From an uncultured Prevotella sp. (GTDB taxonomy: Bacteria; Bacteroidota; Bacteroidia; Bacteroidales; Bacteroidaceae): a stretch of DNA of 18,113 bases. The position numbers and the translations under genes were made by a program. Of this stretch, positions 1 through 6,747 are shown one piece after another. Position 1 is the stretch's first letter. Every line of letters starts with the position of its first letter. The notes beneath the pieces are model-generated. The model saw only the letters and a program-made list of their open reading frames with translations. It was not told the DNA's origin and ran no database searches. The stretch is taken from contig USRA01000045.1 of NCBI GenBank assembly GCA_900557035.1, positions 1-18,113 of the forward strand. Reading direction: 5' to 3'.

Positions 1-36
1 TGCTTAGAGTAATACTTGATTTCTCAAAAGCGAGTG

Positions 37-68
37 CAAAAGTACTAACTATTTTCCATTCCACCAAA
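37..68 (-). promoter_or_regulatory. Leftward Bacteroidetes-type promoter at the window edge
   Basis: Read on the minus strand, TTTG (65-68) is followed after 20 nt by TACTTTTG (37-44). This fits both Bacteroidetes sigma-factor elements (-33 TTTG, -7 TAnnTTTG) with the usual 19-21 nt spacing. Transcription would start near base 30 and run left, out of the window, so the gene it serves cannot be seen. A short dyad TTCGAGA/TCTCGAA (72-78 and 96-102) lies just upstream of the -33 element. Confidence 0.6.
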
Positions 69-252
69 TTTTTCGAGAAGAAAGTTGCATTTTTCTCTCG
101 AATTTAACACTTCTAAACACTTTTCGCGTTTCAAATCCATTCTTCTCCTAATTATATATATACGCGCGAAAGAACATTTGTATTCGAGCACACATAAAAG
201 AAGATGCATTCTGGCCTTCTCTACCAAATGTATAGAGAACTACTTTCAAAAA

Positions 253-346
253 TACTCTTCACTCTTCACAAAACAGGCTGAAACCCCGATAAACACTGGG
301 GTTGTGGGAGGTGAAGAGTGCACCGCCACTCTTCACCACTCTTCAC
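253..346. repeat. Left arm of a 94-bp near-perfect inverted repeat
   Basis: The arm matches the reverse complement of 524-617 over 94 bp with one mismatch, at 324 (C where the partner predicts T). It contains several direct copies of ACTCTTCAC(C) at its inner end, two CTTCAC units at its outer end, and a small internal stem AACCCC/GGGGTT (282-287 and 298-303). With the right arm and the 177-bp centre it forms a 365-bp element. No transposase or other gene lies within it. Confidence 0.9.
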
Positions 347-410
347 CACTCTTCATCCAAACCATTTTAGAGAAAAAGAATGTCAGGTAGGCAAAGGTTC
401 CGTCATCTAT

Positions 411-494
411 GATGACCAAGCCCTGGCATAAATGATGACCAAGTCTTAGCATAATTGATGACCAGACCCTGACATAAATGATGACCAGACCTAG
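411..494. repeat. 23-bp tandem repeat in the centre of the inverted-repeat element
   Basis: Three full 23-bp units and one partial unit start at 411, 434, 457 and 480. Each begins GATGACCA(A/G) and the full units end CATAA(A/T)T. The units differ by a few bases, so they are not a recent perfect amplification. There is no CRISPR-like spacer between units, because the repeats abut directly. They sit in the 177-bp centre between the two 94-bp arms. Confidence 0.85.
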
Positions 495-523
495 GAAGAA
501 AAAATAGCGGAGCCTTACGATAA

Positions 524-617
524 GTGAAGAGTGGTGAAGAGTGGCAGTGCACTCTTCACCTCCCACAACCCCAGTGTTTATCGGGGTTTCAGCCTGTTTT
601 GTGAAGAGTGAAGAGTA
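524..617. repeat. Right arm of the 94-bp inverted repeat
   Basis: Reverse complement of 253-346 with a single mismatch. The flanking bases do not continue the match (252 against 618) and show no convincing target-site duplication beyond a trivial A run. A transcript across both arms could fold into a stem of about 94 bp. Confidence 0.9.
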
Positions 618-727
618 AAAGCAAGAGTAGTATTTTTACGAGCAAATCGGCCCTGATTATAGATCGAGAGGGGTGGTCGAATAGAAGTGAAAGTCCTGAG
701 GAATCCTTTCTCCCGACGTATCGTTTC

Positions 728-788
728 TTGCCTGGCAATGGCACAAAATTGCCCTGGCAAGGGGCAATATCTTGCCATAACCAGGCAA
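728..788. promoter_or_regulatory. Three consecutive TTGCC...GGCAA dyads
   Basis: Three inverted repeats with the same half-sites occur in a row: TTGCCTGGCAA (728-738), TTGCCCTGGCAA (749-760), and TTGCC with GGCAA at 772-776 and 784-788. They start 21 and 23 bp apart, about two DNA turns. A longer stem ATTGCCC/GGGCAAT (748-754 and 762-768) and an outer pairing TTGCCTGG/CCAGGCAA (728-735 and 781-788) are also possible. It may be an operator array or an RNA structure; the sequence does not decide. Confidence 0.45.
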
Positions 789-803
789 TAAGAGGAATAA
801 GGC

Positions 804-819
804 TCCGTAAAATTACGGA
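804..819. promoter_or_regulatory. Inverted repeat TCCGTAA-AA-TTACGGA
   Basis: Seven-base arms TCCGTAA (804-810) and TTACGGA (813-819) flank two bases. The site lies about 50 bp upstream of the -7 element of the next gene, a plausible position for a regulator site. No regulator is identified. Confidence 0.35.
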
Positions 820-868
820 ATAAATGTTAATAATGAGCAGATATAATGGCAGATTCAAGAAATGGCAT

Positions 869-876
869 TATCTTTG
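869..876 (+). promoter_or_regulatory. Probable -7 promoter element of the Bax inhibitor-1 gene
   Basis: TATCTTTG matches the Bacteroidetes -7 consensus TAnnTTTG exactly. A start of transcription near 882 would give a leader of about 70 nt to the ATG at 953. No clear -33 TTG is present about 20 nt upstream, so the element may be weak or activator-dependent. Confidence 0.5.
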
Positions 877-952
877 CAACCGTTATATTGTGGCATAATC
901 AGCTTTGCCATCAAGAAACAATAAAAAATCAACTAAATTAGAAATTAGAATT

Positions 953-1708
953 ATGACAGAAAAAGAAATGTACAATCTGATAAATAGTCAGAACGGACAG
1001 TCAAGCAACGGCTTCGCTGTCAACGAGAAAGAGCGTGGATTAAGCGGTGTATTCTCCGCACTGATGCGCAAGGTTTATACTTGGATGACATTGGCACTCG
1101 TCATTACTGGTGTTACTGCTTATGGTGTTGCCAGCAGTCCTACCCTATTGATGACCCTGATGACAAGCCGCGGTTTACTCTTCGGTCTTATCATTGCAGA
1201 ACTCGCCTTGGTGTTCATCATCACCGGAGCCTTGAACCGCCTGTCGCTGAGTACAGCCACTCTGCTCTTCATCATCTACTCGGTACTGAATGGAGCGATG
1301 CTATCTTCGGTATTTGCAGTATATACAATGACCAGCATTGCCAAGGTCTTCTTCATCACCGCCGGCACATTCGGAGCGATGGCCTTCTACGGATACACCA
1401 CCAAGAAGGATCTCACCTCTCTCGGCAAGATTCTTTTTATGGCGCTGATTGGTCTGATTATCGCCACCGTAGTCAATATGTTCCTGAAGAGTTCCGGATT
1501 TGAATACATCTTGAGCTATGCGGGTGTAGCCATCTTCGTAGGTCTGACAGCCTGGGACAGCCAGAAGATCAAGATGATGCTCCAGACTCAGTACGATATG
1601 AGCGAGGGTGCTCAGAAGCTGGCTCTCATCGGAGCCTTGACATTGTATCTCGACTTCATCAACCTCTTCCTCTACCTGCTGCGTATTTTCGGAAGTAACA
1701 AGGAATAA
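953..1708 (+). CDS. Bax inhibitor-1/YccA family membrane protein
   Basis: The 251-aa protein belongs to the Bax inhibitor-1 family (YccA, YbhL, BsYetJ), integral membrane proteins linked to calcium leak and membrane stress. About seven hydrophobic segments are visible, near residues 44-60, 68-92, 100-122, 129-148, 156-178, 184-200 and 224-248. The family signature is near the C terminus (LYLDFINLFLYLLRIFG, residues 231-247). Asp202 in AWDSQKIK and Asp234 in LYLDFINLF probably match the aspartate pair that forms the pH sensor in BsYetJ; this alignment was done by eye. I chose ATG 953 rather than an in-frame TTG at 905, because the extra 16 residues are Lys/Arg/Asn-rich and unlike the family, and because the cytosolic start MTEKEMYNL is typical. 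It is a single-gene unit with a promoter upstream and a terminator downstream. Its physiological role here is unknown. Confidence 0.93.
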   Translation: MTEKEMYNLINSQNGQSSNGFAVNEKERGLSGVFSALMRKVYTWMTLALVITGVTAYGVASSPTLLMTLMTSRGLLFGLIIAELALVFIITGALNRLSLSTATLLFIIYSVLNGAMLSSVFAVYTMTSIAKVFFITAGTFGAMAFYGYTTKKDLTSLGKILFMALIGLIIATVVNMFLKSSGFEYILSYAGVAIFVGLTAWDSQKIKMMLQTQYDMSEGAQKLALIGALTLYLDFINLFLYLLRIFGSNKE

Positions 1709-1763
1709 GAGAAGCATCACTTAAAACGCAAAAAAAGAGTTTTAAGATCATCATAAACAAAAG

Positions 1764-1803
1764 AAAGGTTGGCTACCCCGAAGAGGGCAAGCCAACCTTT
1801 TTT
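1764..1803 (+). terminator. Rho-independent terminator of the Bax inhibitor-1 gene
   Basis: An 11-bp perfect stem (1764-1774 with 1790-1800) encloses a loop that can add a CCC/GGG pairing, and a T run ending at 1803 follows. The A-rich left flank gives a weaker U tract on the minus strand, so it may also stop leftward transcripts. A second, AT-rich stem CTTAAAAC/GTTTTAAG (1720-1727 and 1739-1746) precedes it. Confidence 0.85.
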
Positions 1804-1859
1804 GATTTGTGTTCATCAAAAGCAAATGATAAGTAAACCTAATCTAGAAAATTCTGCCA

Positions 1860-1867
1860 CAAAGATA
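1860..1867 (-). promoter_or_regulatory. Orphan minus-strand -7 element in the convergent gap
   Basis: On the minus strand TATCTTTG matches TAnnTTTG exactly, but no TTG lies 19-21 nt upstream. A transcript would start near 1853 and meet the hairpin at 1764-1800 after some 50-90 nt, which could give a small RNA. Chance occurrence is quite possible. Confidence 0.25.
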
Positions 1868-2010
1868 CAACTTTTCCCGAAACCTCGGGTGTCATTGGGT
1901 AAAAACATAGGTTCAAAAGAACAAAATCTTCCCCCACATCTCGACTCTACAAGGAGTCATTGCGTAAATTCCGGAGAGTCATAGCATCAATTCTCCTGAT
2001 TAGCTTACAC

Positions 2011-3039
2011 TTACATTTGCGCACGATACTCATTAGGCGAACATTCGTGTGCAGCGACAAAAGCCCTGCGAAAAGTAGAAACAGAATTGAATCCAGACTT
2101 CTCAGCCACTTCCAATACCGTATAGGAGGATGTGCGAAGCAGCTGGGTAGCATGCTCCACCCGATAATTATTCACGAAATCATAGAAAGTCTGCCCATTC
2201 TCCTCATTAAAAAAGCGGCTCAGATAAGTACGATTCGTACCTACCATACGCGCCACATCCGACAGCTTGAGCTTAGGATTGAGATAGATCTTCTCCTCTT
2301 CGAAAAGCTGCCGTACTGTCGCCGCCAGTCCTTGCGCCACATTTCCATCGTCCAAGCCATCATCAATAGGTCCGGTATCAGAATCTGTCAATTCATCAAT
2401 AACCGACTCATGCTTATAGACAAAATAGCATATAAACATCCATATAGTCAGAGACAACACCATGTAGAGATCATCAAAATCTACATTGATGACAAAGCAG
2501 CTCATCGTCCAGATAATCAATATCAGAAAACAACTGCTCAGGATAGCCAGAAGCCAGTTGAGATTGATGTTCTCCTGATAAGAAAACCGCTCCTTCAGCT
2601 GGCGATGGTAGCGCCTGATGAGGAAGAACATCACGACGAAAGTGGTAAGACCATAAACAGCTCCCCACACCGTAAGGATGTAGAAATAGATATCGTTGCC
2701 CGTCACACAATAAATGGCAGGAAGCAACACAAACGGCAATTCCAGCATCACCGCCTTACGCCAGGTAGTCCATCCCGGCTTCACCAATTCCATCAGCACA
2801 AAGCTGTAGAATGGTATGATAAACATATCGGCAGCCGATATGAGGAACCAGTTTTCCTCATTGTCGAAGCCTGTGAAATAGAAGGATAGAATATCCTTCA
2901 GGCACTGTGCATCTACTATCAGCATCAAGATCATGATAAGGCGAAAGAGCCTGTCACTGCCCTTGCGCCAGAACATCCATGCCATCATGGAAAAAAACAT
3001 CATGCTCATGCCATAAACGAATCCAGTTATTGCATCCAT
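2011..3039 (-). CDS. Membrane-embedded AraC-family transcriptional regulator
   Basis: The 342-aa protein has a membrane N-terminal half and an AraC/XylS DNA-binding C-terminal half. Hydrophobic helices are visible near residues 5-24, 31-47, 64-86, 97-112, 117-141, 160-184 and 190-208, suggesting six or seven spans. An acidic linker follows (about 215-235, with DSDTGPIDDGLDDG). The DNA-binding part starts near 240: first helix-turn-helix about 258-279 (LSDVARMVGTNRTYLSRFF), second about 308-330 (VLEVAEKSGFNSVSTFRRAF). Most AraC regulators are soluble, and the usual PUL sensors are hybrid two-component systems or SusR-like proteins, so this layout implies ligand or membrane sensing with DNA binding at the inner face. 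The gene lies 49 nt downstream of the phosphatase-GH92 fusion in the same direction, probably in one transcript, so it likely regulates the mannosidase locus. The ligand cannot be told. Confidence 0.9.
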   Translation of the reverse strand: MDAITGFVYGMSMMFFSMMAWMFWRKGSDRLFRLIMILMLIVDAQCLKDILSFYFTGFDNEENWFLISAADMFIIPFYSFVLMELVKPGWTTWRKAVMLELPFVLLPAIYCVTGNDIYFYILTVWGAVYGLTTFVVMFFLIRRYHRQLKERFSYQENINLNWLLAILSSCFLILIIWTMSCFVINVDFDDLYMVLSLTIWMFICYFVYKHESVIDELTDSDTGPIDDGLDDGNVAQGLAATVRQLFEEEKIYLNPKLKLSDVARMVGTNRTYLSRFFNEENGQTFYDFVNNYRVEHATQLLRTSSYTVLEVAEKSGFNSVSTFRRAFVAAHECSPNEYRAQM

Positions 3040-3088
3040 AAGTTACTTATCATTTATCAGTTCAGTATAATAGGTCCGGCAAAATGGG

Positions 3089-6000
3089 TTATTTCATCTG
3101 GAAATGCAATTCTCCACCAGTCAATATCTGCTGATGAGAGAGGCGATAATCACCCAAAGGCTTCCCATTGAGGGTTACCGACTGGATGAGATAATCATCC
3201 ATGTGCTGGCGATCAGCAGAAAGAATGAACTTCCTGCCGTTTTCCAGATTCAGAGTAACCTTGTCAAAGCTTGGAGTACCTATATAATAATAAGGTGTAC
3301 CCGGACATACAGGATAGAATCCGATAGACGAGAACACATACCATGCCGACATCTGTCCTGCATCATCATTTCCCGACAATCCGCCCGGCGTATCATTATA
3401 TTCGGTCTGGAGAATATGATGCACCCGCTCCTGCGTTTTTTCCGGAGCCCCGGCAGCGTCGTAAAGATAGGCTACCTGATGACAAGGTTCATTACCATGC
3501 CAATACCATCCGTTATCAAACATCTTGTCCAGTCGGGCTATCACCTTCTCGTTGCGAACTGGAGTTTCACCCTTCTTCTCCATCTTCCTTTCCATCTTTT
3601 CTATCTGCTTTTCCTGCTTATCCATCGGTTTACTGTTTCTGATTACCTCAAACAGCCCTTCCGGGTTCTGCGGAACATACCAGGTATAATGACAGGTAGC
3701 ACCCTCGGTGATGTAACTCTTGCGGTGCACCAGGTCTTCATTATTCTCCCACTTTCCGTTCTCGTATCTGCCATCCGCCCATCCCGTAGCAGAATTGATG
3801 ACATTGCGCCAGTTTTCGGAACGGCGCATCAGATCATTGTAATCCTCCAGATACTTCTGTCGCAGAGTCGCATCCTGACAGGAATCATGCAGAGCCTTCG
3901 CCATCTGTGCCACGGCATAATCATCATAGGCATATTCCAGGGTACGTGAAGTCTGCTCGTTGGTATGAAAGGCTTCCTCCACCATATCCTCCAACGGAAT
4001 ATAGCCATTATCCATATACGACTTGATGGCACGGCGCCCCTTTCCATCCCGATAATCCTTCGCCAGATAAGGAGTAGAGAAAGCGTTGAGACGCATACCC
4101 TCGTAAGCCTTGGCTGCATCAAAATTGCGAATGCCCTTGACATACGCATCGGCAAGAGCCGCACCCGAATGATCGCCAATCATCGCTGCCGTATAACTGT
4201 TCCAGCATGGGAAGATAGGCATCCAGCCACCCTCCTTGTACATCTGAACCAGAGACTGCATCATCTCGCCCGACATCTTCGGAGTGATGAGACTATAGAG
4301 CGGCAACTCTGCACGATAGATGTCCCACATGGAGAAATCGCCATATTTGCGGAGATAAGAATAGGCAGGAACGGCATAGCCCTTGGAACTCATGGTAGCA
4401 TTGCCCATCTTCACGGTACCTGTAGAAAACTCCGGATAATCGCCATTCACATCACTCATTTCATGAGGGAGGAAGGATGCACGGTAGAGAGCACCATAAA
4501 ACTGGTTGACCTTGCCAGCATCCTTACTTTCCACATCAATGGTATGAAGTCGGTCACACCAGATTCCGGCAGCATACTCCATCATGCTGTTGAAATCCAA
4601 TCCGCCATACATATAGTTTTCTGCATTGAGATTCTCCACCGCATTGTCGCGGGACGTAAAGGATGTACCCGACATCCACTCCATCGCCTTACCCGATCTG
4701 CCACGGAAGGTGAGCCAGGCGCCAATGCGTGGTTTACCCTGCACCTTCAAACCTCTTACCATCTTTCGGTCTCCCTCGAAAACGCCGTAATCCACCAGGT
4801 CCTTCTCATCGTAAGCCAAGACGAAATGTCCGGAGAAACCAGCCGGTTTTCCCCATCCCTGATAGATGCGATGCACCGGATTATAACCATAAACTATATG
4901 ATTGATGGTATCAATCTCGATGTATCCCTGTCCCTCATCGCTGTTCGGATTGATGACAAGATGAACCAGCTCATCCTGTTCCGGAGTAACACGGAGGAAG
5001 GAGGTATGACTCAAGGCTGTCATCTCTGCCTTCAGATGTTCATCCTTCAGACGAACAGCATAGTAGTGAGGATGAGAGACTTCATCTTCATGGCTGAATG
5101 CCGTAGCTCTCTGTTCTGGCTGCAGACGGAGCTTTCCACCAAGCGCAGCCACCGTGAAAGAACCATAATCCTGCGTACATCCGCCCACCAGCCAGTGGCT
5201 GCAGCGGAAGCCCTGCAGATGGGTATCCTTATAATAATAAGGTGCGATACATTTCTGTTCTGTATCCTGCGTCTGAGGAGTCCAGAAGTTCTGACCATTC
5301 GGAACGAGAACTGCAGGGATGGTTTGTCCATGTTCCTCACTACCCTTTCCGAACATGCCCGCAGTCTGGGTATTTGCCTGTGCCGTACCCACCATCGTAT
5401 TGATGGCATTGAGCTGGCGGATATGTTCCAACCGATGGATCCGCTCATGCATTTCCTGCTTCCAGGCATTCCAGGAATAGTAATGCGTACCATAGATTAC
5501 CTGACCTACGGGAGAAAGCATGATATCCCGCTCATTGAGAATGAACTTCACCAGCACGCTATCCTTCGCATTCTTATAGAATATCATCTGGAGATTGGCA
5601 GCCATCGGAACTATGCGATCCATCTTTTCCATTTCATCTCCCAAAACCACCAGACTAGCCTCTTCACGTGCTCCTGCCGGAGGAACATTTACATCAAAGA
5701 GAAGAGACAGAAGACGGTAAAGGGCTGTATCATGACCAAAGCGAAGCGTAGCCGATGACTTGACAGAACGCAAAGCCCGATCTGCCTCCGCCTCGATATT
5801 CTGCCATAAGGAGATAGCACTACGGGCAGGAATATCCTCATTCGTCGCCACGGTACCATTGTTGATGGTCATCCGAAGGTTATTGGCTTCATAGATGGCA
5901 CGGAACTCATCATCGGTGAAAAGTGCATTCAAGCCATCTTCTATATCCTGTGGATAAGAAGAGAAATTCAAGCCTACATCCTGAATAGAAGAAACCACCG

Positions 6001-6718
6001 TATGCATCTCGGTCATCAGCTTCAGGGGGTCATCCACCTTAGAGACATCCTTAAACAACTGAAGAAGGAAACGGCGAGGTGAAACCTGAGCCTGCACATG
6101 GGTACGGTTCTCCAAAGCCTTCACTTCGGGAGAGACATACGCTATCCAAGCCATATCGGCAGAATCGGTCTTGACATCCAGATTCAAGCCTGACTGGAGG
6201 GTATGCAACTCCGAAGTAAAAGCCTGCATACTCTTGGCGCATCGATCCACCACACTGGAACGAGCCTTTACCGCATTGCCCGCAGCAAAGATCTGCGGAT
6301 AACGCTCAAACATACGATGAGCGATGCCCTGATGCTGAAGAGCACCCAGCTTGCTCAGTTTTCCACCATTACCCTTGGCATTCTCCCATACACGCTGCAG
6401 CATTCCCTTCACCTGTAAGCCAAGCGGAGTGAGATTACTCTCATCTTCAAAATGCTTGCAGATCCAGACATACCGGTCATCCTTCGGCATCCAACGGGAA
6501 CCATGGCGACCGTAATGGCTGATATAAAAGGGTGCATATCCCTGAGGAACATTCAGAGAATCAGACAGCACATAGGTAGCCGTACCAAAAGTTCCTGTCT
6601 TGGCAGAAGGACCTTCCGGATAAGCATAATAGACACCACCCATCTGCTGGCGGGTCTGTGCCTGCAGCGAAAGCACGCAAGCCAAAGAGATATATAATAA
6701 TGTTACTTTTCTGTTCAT
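3089..6718 (-). CDS. Histidine acid phosphatase-GH92 alpha-mannosidase fusion
   Basis: The 1209-aa exported protein joins two enzymes. A signal peptide (about 1-21, ending SLQAQ) is followed by a histidine acid phosphatase domain to about residue 435. Its catalytic motif is YGRHGSRW (Arg71-His72-Gly73) and the second motif is GHDTAL (His329-Asp330), so both active-site halves are present. GH92 follows from about 438 (NTMVGT, then GQTIPAVLVPNG near 464-475) to the end, with LEYAYDDY and GGLSGNDDAGQMSAW (Asn1117-Asp1118-Asp1119), the family's calcium/catalytic loop. GH92 enzymes are calcium-dependent inverting exo-alpha-mannosidases; the phosphatase branch includes phytases and MINPP-like enzymes. 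I chose ATG 6718 because it starts the signal peptide and leaves 29 nt after the upstream GH92 stop; an in-frame ATG at 6769 would overlap that gene. The fusion suggests a phosphorylated mannoside substrate, which is an inference. Confidence 0.93.
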   Translation of the reverse strand: MNRKVTLLYISLACVLSLQAQTRQQMGGVYYAYPEGPSAKTGTFGTATYVLSDSLNVPQGYAPFYISHYGRHGSRWMPKDDRYVWICKHFEDESNLTPLGLQVKGMLQRVWENAKGNGGKLSKLGALQHQGIAHRMFERYPQIFAAGNAVKARSSVVDRCAKSMQAFTSELHTLQSGLNLDVKTDSADMAWIAYVSPEVKALENRTHVQAQVSPRRFLLQLFKDVSKVDDPLKLMTEMHTVVSSIQDVGLNFSSYPQDIEDGLNALFTDDEFRAIYEANNLRMTINNGTVATNEDIPARSAISLWQNIEAEADRALRSVKSSATLRFGHDTALYRLLSLLFDVNVPPAGAREEASLVVLGDEMEKMDRIVPMAANLQMIFYKNAKDSVLVKFILNERDIMLSPVGQVIYGTHYYSWNAWKQEMHERIHRLEHIRQLNAINTMVGTAQANTQTAGMFGKGSEEHGQTIPAVLVPNGQNFWTPQTQDTEQKCIAPYYYKDTHLQGFRCSHWLVGGCTQDYGSFTVAALGGKLRLQPEQRATAFSHEDEVSHPHYYAVRLKDEHLKAEMTALSHTSFLRVTPEQDELVHLVINPNSDEGQGYIEIDTINHIVYGYNPVHRIYQGWGKPAGFSGHFVLAYDEKDLVDYGVFEGDRKMVRGLKVQGKPRIGAWLTFRGRSGKAMEWMSGTSFTSRDNAVENLNAENYMYGGLDFNSMMEYAAGIWCDRLHTIDVESKDAGKVNQFYGALYRASFLPHEMSDVNGDYPEFSTGTVKMGNATMSSKGYAVPAYSYLRKYGDFSMWDIYRAELPLYSLITPKMSGEMMQSLVQMYKEGGWMPIFPCWNSYTAAMIGDHSGAALADAYVKGIRNFDAAKAYEGMRLNAFSTPYLAKDYRDGKGRRAIKSYMDNGYIPLEDMVEEAFHTNEQTSRTLEYAYDDYAVAQMAKALHDSCQDATLRQKYLEDYNDLMRRSENWRNVINSATGWADGRYENGKWENNEDLVHRKSYITEGATCHYTWYVPQNPEGLFEVIRNSKPMDKQEKQIEKMERKMEKKGETPVRNEKVIARLDKMFDNGWYWHGNEPCHQVAYLYDAAGAPEKTQERVHHILQTEYNDTPGGLSGNDDAGQMSAWYVFSSIGFYPVCPGTPYYYIGTPSFDKVTLNLENGRKFILSADRQHMDDYLIQSVTLNGKPLGDYRLSHQQILTGGELHFQMK

Positions 6719-6747
6719 ATAATATATGAAACGGAGAATACTCCTAT

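Larger units (their letters stand above)
618..868. other. Non-coding leader region before the Bax inhibitor-1 gene
   Basis: I see no gene here: the open frames are short and have no recognizable product. A small symmetric element TCCT-G-AGGA lies inside a GAAAG/CTTTC stem near 689-710. The dyad cluster (728-788), a palindrome (804-819) and the promoter of the next gene are listed separately. No tRNA or known riboswitch is recognizable by eye. Confidence 0.5.

Noticed and set aside
85..390. Open frame of 101 codons on the plus strand, and a similar one on the minus strand at 333-566
   Set aside because: Both run into the 94-bp inverted repeat arms, and their shared peptide (GGEECTATLHHSS) is only the translation of the arms in the two orientations. 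No promoter or ribosome site fits and no family is recognized.
411..494. CRISPR array
   Set aside because: The 23-bp units abut directly with no unique spacers, and no cas gene is near.
618..720. tRNA, RNase P or riboswitch before the Bax inhibitor-1 gene
   Set aside because: A GAAAGTCCTGAGGA stretch recalls RNase P RNA only superficially; no cloverleaf or other known fold could be traced.
905..952. Upstream TTG start for the Bax inhibitor-1 protein
   Set aside because: It would add 16 polar, basic residues not expected in the family and would leave only about 22 nt after the predicted transcription start.
1876..1889. CCCGA/TCGGG hairpin as terminator for the AraC gene
   Set aside because: The stem is 5 bp with no U run on either strand and lies over 100 nt from the gene end.
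3965..5758. Long plus-strand open frame of 597 codons opposite the fusion gene
   Set aside because: It is a shadow of the GC-richer coding strand, rich in Ile, His and Arg with no known domain; the minus-strand frame has clear family motifs.
3089..6718. Fusion as an assembly artefact of two genes
   Set aside because: The frame is open throughout, only one signal peptide is present, and the GH92 part has no own signal sequence; both domains look complete. It can still only be fully excluded by comparison with other genomes.
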